Shown in pieces: positions 61,213 to 64,000 of a DNA stretch of 64,000 bases. The DNA lies in contig NZ_CP036261.1 of assembly GCF_007741475.1 (NCBI RefSeq), positions 682,001 to 746,000 of the forward strand, written 5' to 3'. A program made the translations under genes and the position numbers. The number at the start of each line of letters is the position of its first letter. Within the stretch, counting starts at the first letter, position 1. The DNA is from Rosistilla ulvae. Lineage in GTDB: Bacteria; Planctomycetota; Planctomycetia; Pirellulales; Pirellulaceae. The notes below the pieces were generated by a model, which had not been told where the DNA came from, searched no databases, and saw only the letters and a list, made by a program, of their open reading frames with translations.

Positions 61213-63858
61213 ATGGTAGGTTCGACGCCTGTGCGCGAGGTGGTTCAGCGCTCGAAGCAATACTTGCTCGTAGAACGCGAGAAGCTGCGGATTCAGCACG
61301 ACAGTGGCTCTCCCGGACCGCAGGTCTCCGCCGCCCTGTCGCAATTAGCCGATGAGATCGTGCTGGACGTGTATCAACAGTGTCTGCACGACGCCAAGTT
61401 GGAACATCTGGCGGATCAATTGGTCTTGATCGCCCACGGCAGCTATGGCCGTGGGGTTCTGTCTCCGTTTTCCGATATCGACCTGATGTTGCTGCACACC
61501 GCGGCGGCAGAAAAGCATATCAATCCTCTGATCAGCCAGCTTTCCCGCGATATCGTCGATGTTGGTTATGTGCTCGGGTTTTCGGCTCGCACCGCTGCGG
61601 AAACTTACGCTTGGGCCTGGAAGGAGATCCCCGTCTTCACGTCGATATGTGAGGCGCGATTCCTGGCGGGGAACCAAGACCACTTCGAGCGTTTCTTTCA
61701 TTCCTTGCGGCAGCGTGCGATGCGGCGCAAGAACCGGCTGACCAACGGGATCATCGCGGCCCGATTGGAGGAGCGAGAAAAGTGGGGCGAATCATCTTAT
61801 CTGTTGCGTCCCAACGTGAAACGGTCGCGGGGGACGTTGCGCGATGTGCAGATGATTCGCTGGCTGGGGTTCGCAAACGCGGGCGAGACCGACATCGGAA
61901 AACTTGTCGACCTGGGGCTCTTCAACGAAGATGATTATCGCCATGTGAAACGGGGCAATTCGTTTCTGCTGCGGCTTCGCAACGAGCTGCATTTCATGTC
62001 GGGCAAACAGAGTCAAGATCTCTTGGATCGGCACTTGCAAATTCAAATCGCCGACCGCTGGGGCTACCACGGTGAAACCGGGGTGCTGCCGGTCGAAGAG
62101 TTCATGCGAGACTACTTTCAGCATACCGGTGAAGTGCGGTATGCCGTGTCGCACTTTCGCGACACCTGCCGCAACCGATCGATCTTTGGTGCCGCAATCG
62201 ATCGGGCATTTTCCAAGACTGTCGATGAAGACTTCAAAGCCGGGCCGTATCACATTTGGATCAAGCCGCGGGCGTTGGAACGCGTCGCGAACAGCGTTCC
62301 CGCAGTGCTGCATCTGATGGATATCGCTAATCAACGCTGTCTGCGGATTCGACATCAATCGTGGCAAGCGATTCGAACCGCGATGCGTATCCGACAGCCG
62401 GAATCGCCCACGGTGGAGACGACGCAACGTTTCTTGTCGTTGATCAGCCAGCCTGGGCGGTTGGCCGATCTACTGCGTCGCTTGAACGAATTGCGAGTGT
62501 TGGAGCAGATCATTCCGGGGATGAAGCACGCCCGGCGGTTGTTGCAGTTCAACCAGTATCACAAGTTTACCGTCGACGCGCATTCGATTCGGGCCGTCGA
62601 AGCGGCGACGAATCTAATCGACAACGAAGATTGGCCGGGTGATATCTATCGCGCGATCAAGGATAAGACTCGACTGCATTTGAGTCTGTTGATCCACGAT
62701 CTGGGCAAAGGGTTCGACGAGGACCACAGCGAAGTGGGCAAAAGGATCGCCGAACAGACGGCCGATCTGTTGCACATGTCCGAAGACGATCGCGAGCTGT
62801 TGGGGTGGATGGTTCACAAGCATTTGTTGATGGCGCACACCGCGTTTCGGCACAACCTGAACGACCCCGATATGCTGACGACGTTTGCGTCGGAAGTTGG
62901 GACACCGCAGAGATTGGATCTGTTGGTGTTGCATACAATCGCCGACCTGACGGCGGTCGGGCCTGGTGTGTTGACCGATTGGAAATTGAATCTATTGCGC
63001 GAGCTTTACGACAATACCAAACGTTACTTCCGCACCGGCGAATTGCCCGACGATCCCGATATCGCGGTGTTGGAAACGAAGAACCAATTGCTGACCGCGT
63101 TGGAAAAAGCTCACGCGTCGGCCTTGAGTTTTGAATGCGTCAAAAACATGCCCCCTTCGATGTTGCGACATCACGATGCCGACGAATTGTTGGAAGAGTT
63201 GATGTTGGCCGATAAATTGAGCAGCGCCGATCGTGTTGCCGTCGTCATCCCACGCTCGATTCCCGACAGTTATGCGTTGGAATATACGGTGATCATTCGG
63301 CAGGACGATCGCCCGATCGGTACGTTTTCGCGGATCACCGGGGCGCTCTCGGGGATGGGGTTGGAGATCTTGCGAGCCGACATCGAAACCGTCGGCGATA
63401 ACCTTGCTTGGGATCGATTCCTTGTCAACGATCCCGAGGCGGTGGAAACGTCCGACGCCCGCCGCAACGCAGTCTGTAAAGCGATCGTCGATTATTTGGC
63501 CGCCGATGAAATTCCGAAACCGACTTTCCGTCGGCGTTGGAATCGTGCCGCGGTCAAGCAGGATACGGGGCTGCAGCAATTGCCGACCCGAGTGACCTTC
63601 GACAACGAAACTTCCGAACGCTCGACGATCATCTCGCTATTTGCCTACGATCGTCCAGGGCTGCTGTTCACGATCGCCAAAGCGCTCGCAAATCTCGGCG
63701 TCGTCCTGAATTTTGCGAAGATCTCGACCCATCTGGATCAGGTGGTCGACGTGTTCTATGTCACCGAACTCAATGGCGATAAGCTCGATTCGCCCCAGCG
63801 GCGACAGATTCTCCGCGAGCATTTGCTCGAATCGGTGCAGAGTTTGGGACAGCAGTAG
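61213..63858 (+). CDS. glnD: [Protein-PII] uridylyltransferase/uridylyl-removing enzyme
   Basis: 881 residues from the ATG at 61213; a GTG at 61183 is possible. Adds or removes UMP on PII in response to glutamine. The nucleotidyltransferase motif is GSYGRGVLSPFSDIDLML (about 76-93). A helical domain follows (to about 440). The HD phosphohydrolase domain has LLIHDLGKGFDEDHSEVG, with the HD pair near 495. Two ACT domains lie near 690-770 (YTVIIRQDDRPIGTFSRITG) and 810-881 (STIISLFAYDRPGLLFTIAK). Length and order match GlnD. It follows glnB. Confidence 0.95.
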   Translation: MVGSTPVREVVQRSKQYLLVEREKLRIQHDSGSPGPQVSAALSQLADEIVLDVYQQCLHDAKLEHLADQLVLIAHGSYGRGVLSPFSDIDLMLLHTAAAEKHINPLISQLSRDIVDVGYVLGFSARTAAETYAWAWKEIPVFTSICEARFLAGNQDHFERFFHSLRQRAMRRKNRLTNGIIAARLEEREKWGESSYLLRPNVKRSRGTLRDVQMIRWLGFANAGETDIGKLVDLGLFNEDDYRHVKRGNSFLLRLRNELHFMSGKQSQDLLDRHLQIQIADRWGYHGETGVLPVEEFMRDYFQHTGEVRYAVSHFRDTCRNRSIFGAAIDRAFSKTVDEDFKAGPYHIWIKPRALERVANSVPAVLHLMDIANQRCLRIRHQSWQAIRTAMRIRQPESPTVETTQRFLSLISQPGRLADLLRRLNELRVLEQIIPGMKHARRLLQFNQYHKFTVDAHSIRAVEAATNLIDNEDWPGDIYRAIKDKTRLHLSLLIHDLGKGFDEDHSEVGKRIAEQTADLLHMSEDDRELLGWMVHKHLLMAHTAFRHNLNDPDMLTTFASEVGTPQRLDLLVLHTIADLTAVGPGVLTDWKLNLLRELYDNTKRYFRTGELPDDPDIAVLETKNQLLTALEKAHASALSFECVKNMPPSMLRHHDADELLEELMLADKLSSADRVAVVIPRSIPDSYALEYTVIIRQDDRPIGTFSRITGALSGMGLEILRADIETVGDNLAWDRFLVNDPEAVETSDARRNAVCKAIVDYLAADEIPKPTFRRRWNRAAVKQDTGLQQLPTRVTFDNETSERSTIISLFAYDRPGLLFTIAKALANLGVVLNFAKISTHLDQVVDVFYVTELNGDKLDSPQRRQILREHLLESVQSLGQQ

Positions 63859-63885
63859 CGCCCGCGTCCGAAGGGTTGTAACGTC

Positions 63886-63900
63886 TGGCACCGAGTTTGC
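63886..63900 (+). promoter_or_regulatory. Sigma-54 (-24/-12) promoter downstream of glnD
   Basis: TGGCACCGAGTTTGC: GG and GC are separated by ten bases, TGGCAC is exact and TTTGC matches. It lies 27 bases after the glnD stop and points rightwards out of the window. The following gene is not visible; nitrogen genes such as glnA or amtB would be expected. Confidence 0.65.
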
Positions 63901-64000
63901 GTTCTCTATCGGCGGGTGTCGTCCCGTTGGGGCACTCGCAATCGCTGTAATGCGTTTGACCCGATGTCCAATGCGATAACTCACGCGTTCCCTGCCAATC

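Overview
The window looks like a chromosomal segment of a planctomycete, most likely Pirellulaceae (Rhodopirellula/Rosistilla-like). The evidence is family content: two DUF1559 proteins (one with a prepilin-type N-terminus), a DUF1549/DUF1553 protein paired with a DUF1501 protein, an ECF sigma factor overlapping an anti-sigma-like DUF1549 protein, GC-rich DNA and few clear Shine-Dalgarno sites. I saw no tRNA, rRNA, CRISPR array, prophage or intact insertion sequence. The organism assignment is inference from gene families, not from a marker gene.

Layout. 1-6 kb: accA (cut by the window edge), a CvpA-like protein, a YdjM-like membrane protein, a three-part EVE/PD-(D/E)XK nuclease that looks like a modification-dependent restriction enzyme, a cluster of small palindromes, and a succinylglutamate desuccinylase/aspartoacylase-family protein. 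6-19 kb: a large MscS-type channel, CorA, D-aminoacyl-tRNA deacylase, a zinc-ribbon DUF1559 protein, HtrA, Aat, a uronate isomerase-like enzyme, an unknown small protein with TruD, and another unknown protein. 19-24 kb: a YeiH/small protein/DUF202 operon with a MarR regulator, then an FAD/NAD-binding protein. 24-29 kb: a PHP-domain phosphoesterase, a DUF1559 pseudopilin-like protein with a small lipoprotein, and a secreted sialidase-like protein. 29-39 kb, mostly minus strand: Prc protease, the ECF sigma/anti-sigma pair, DUF1501 and DUF1549 genes, a gluzincin-like peptidase and a CpsB-type phosphatase. 39-47 kb: a haem-domain protein, DinB and MOSC proteins, an NtrC-type two-component pair, a porin, and a phosphatase with a c-type haem motif. 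47-57 kb: an inorganic-carbon module (DabA, two NuoL/M-like subunits, a SulP transporter with STAS and PII-like domains), then an Rrf2 regulator with a DUF542 protein. 57-64 kb: a transglutaminase-like lipoprotein, a Nudix hydrolase, a PduO-type adenosyltransferase, PII (glnB) and GlnD.

Genes working together. DabA, its two proton-conducting partners and the SulP protein form a likely bicarbonate/CO2 uptake module. A good -24/-12 (sigma-54) promoter lies upstream of dabA, and an NtrC-type activator is encoded 5 kb away. glnB and glnD form the nitrogen-sensing pair, and a second good sigma-54 promoter follows glnD and points out of the window.

The most unusual feature is a dispersed intergenic motif, C(3-9)TGCCCTGC(C/T)CCG. 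I count 14 copies, all on the + strand whatever the orientation of neighbouring genes, and often 10-60 bases before a start codon. The longest copies could form a G-quadruplex on the minus strand. Three other repeat families are present: REP-like hairpins, MITE-like units of about 140 bp with CCCTCCCCGAA ends, and a cluster of GTCGCGAA-type palindromes.
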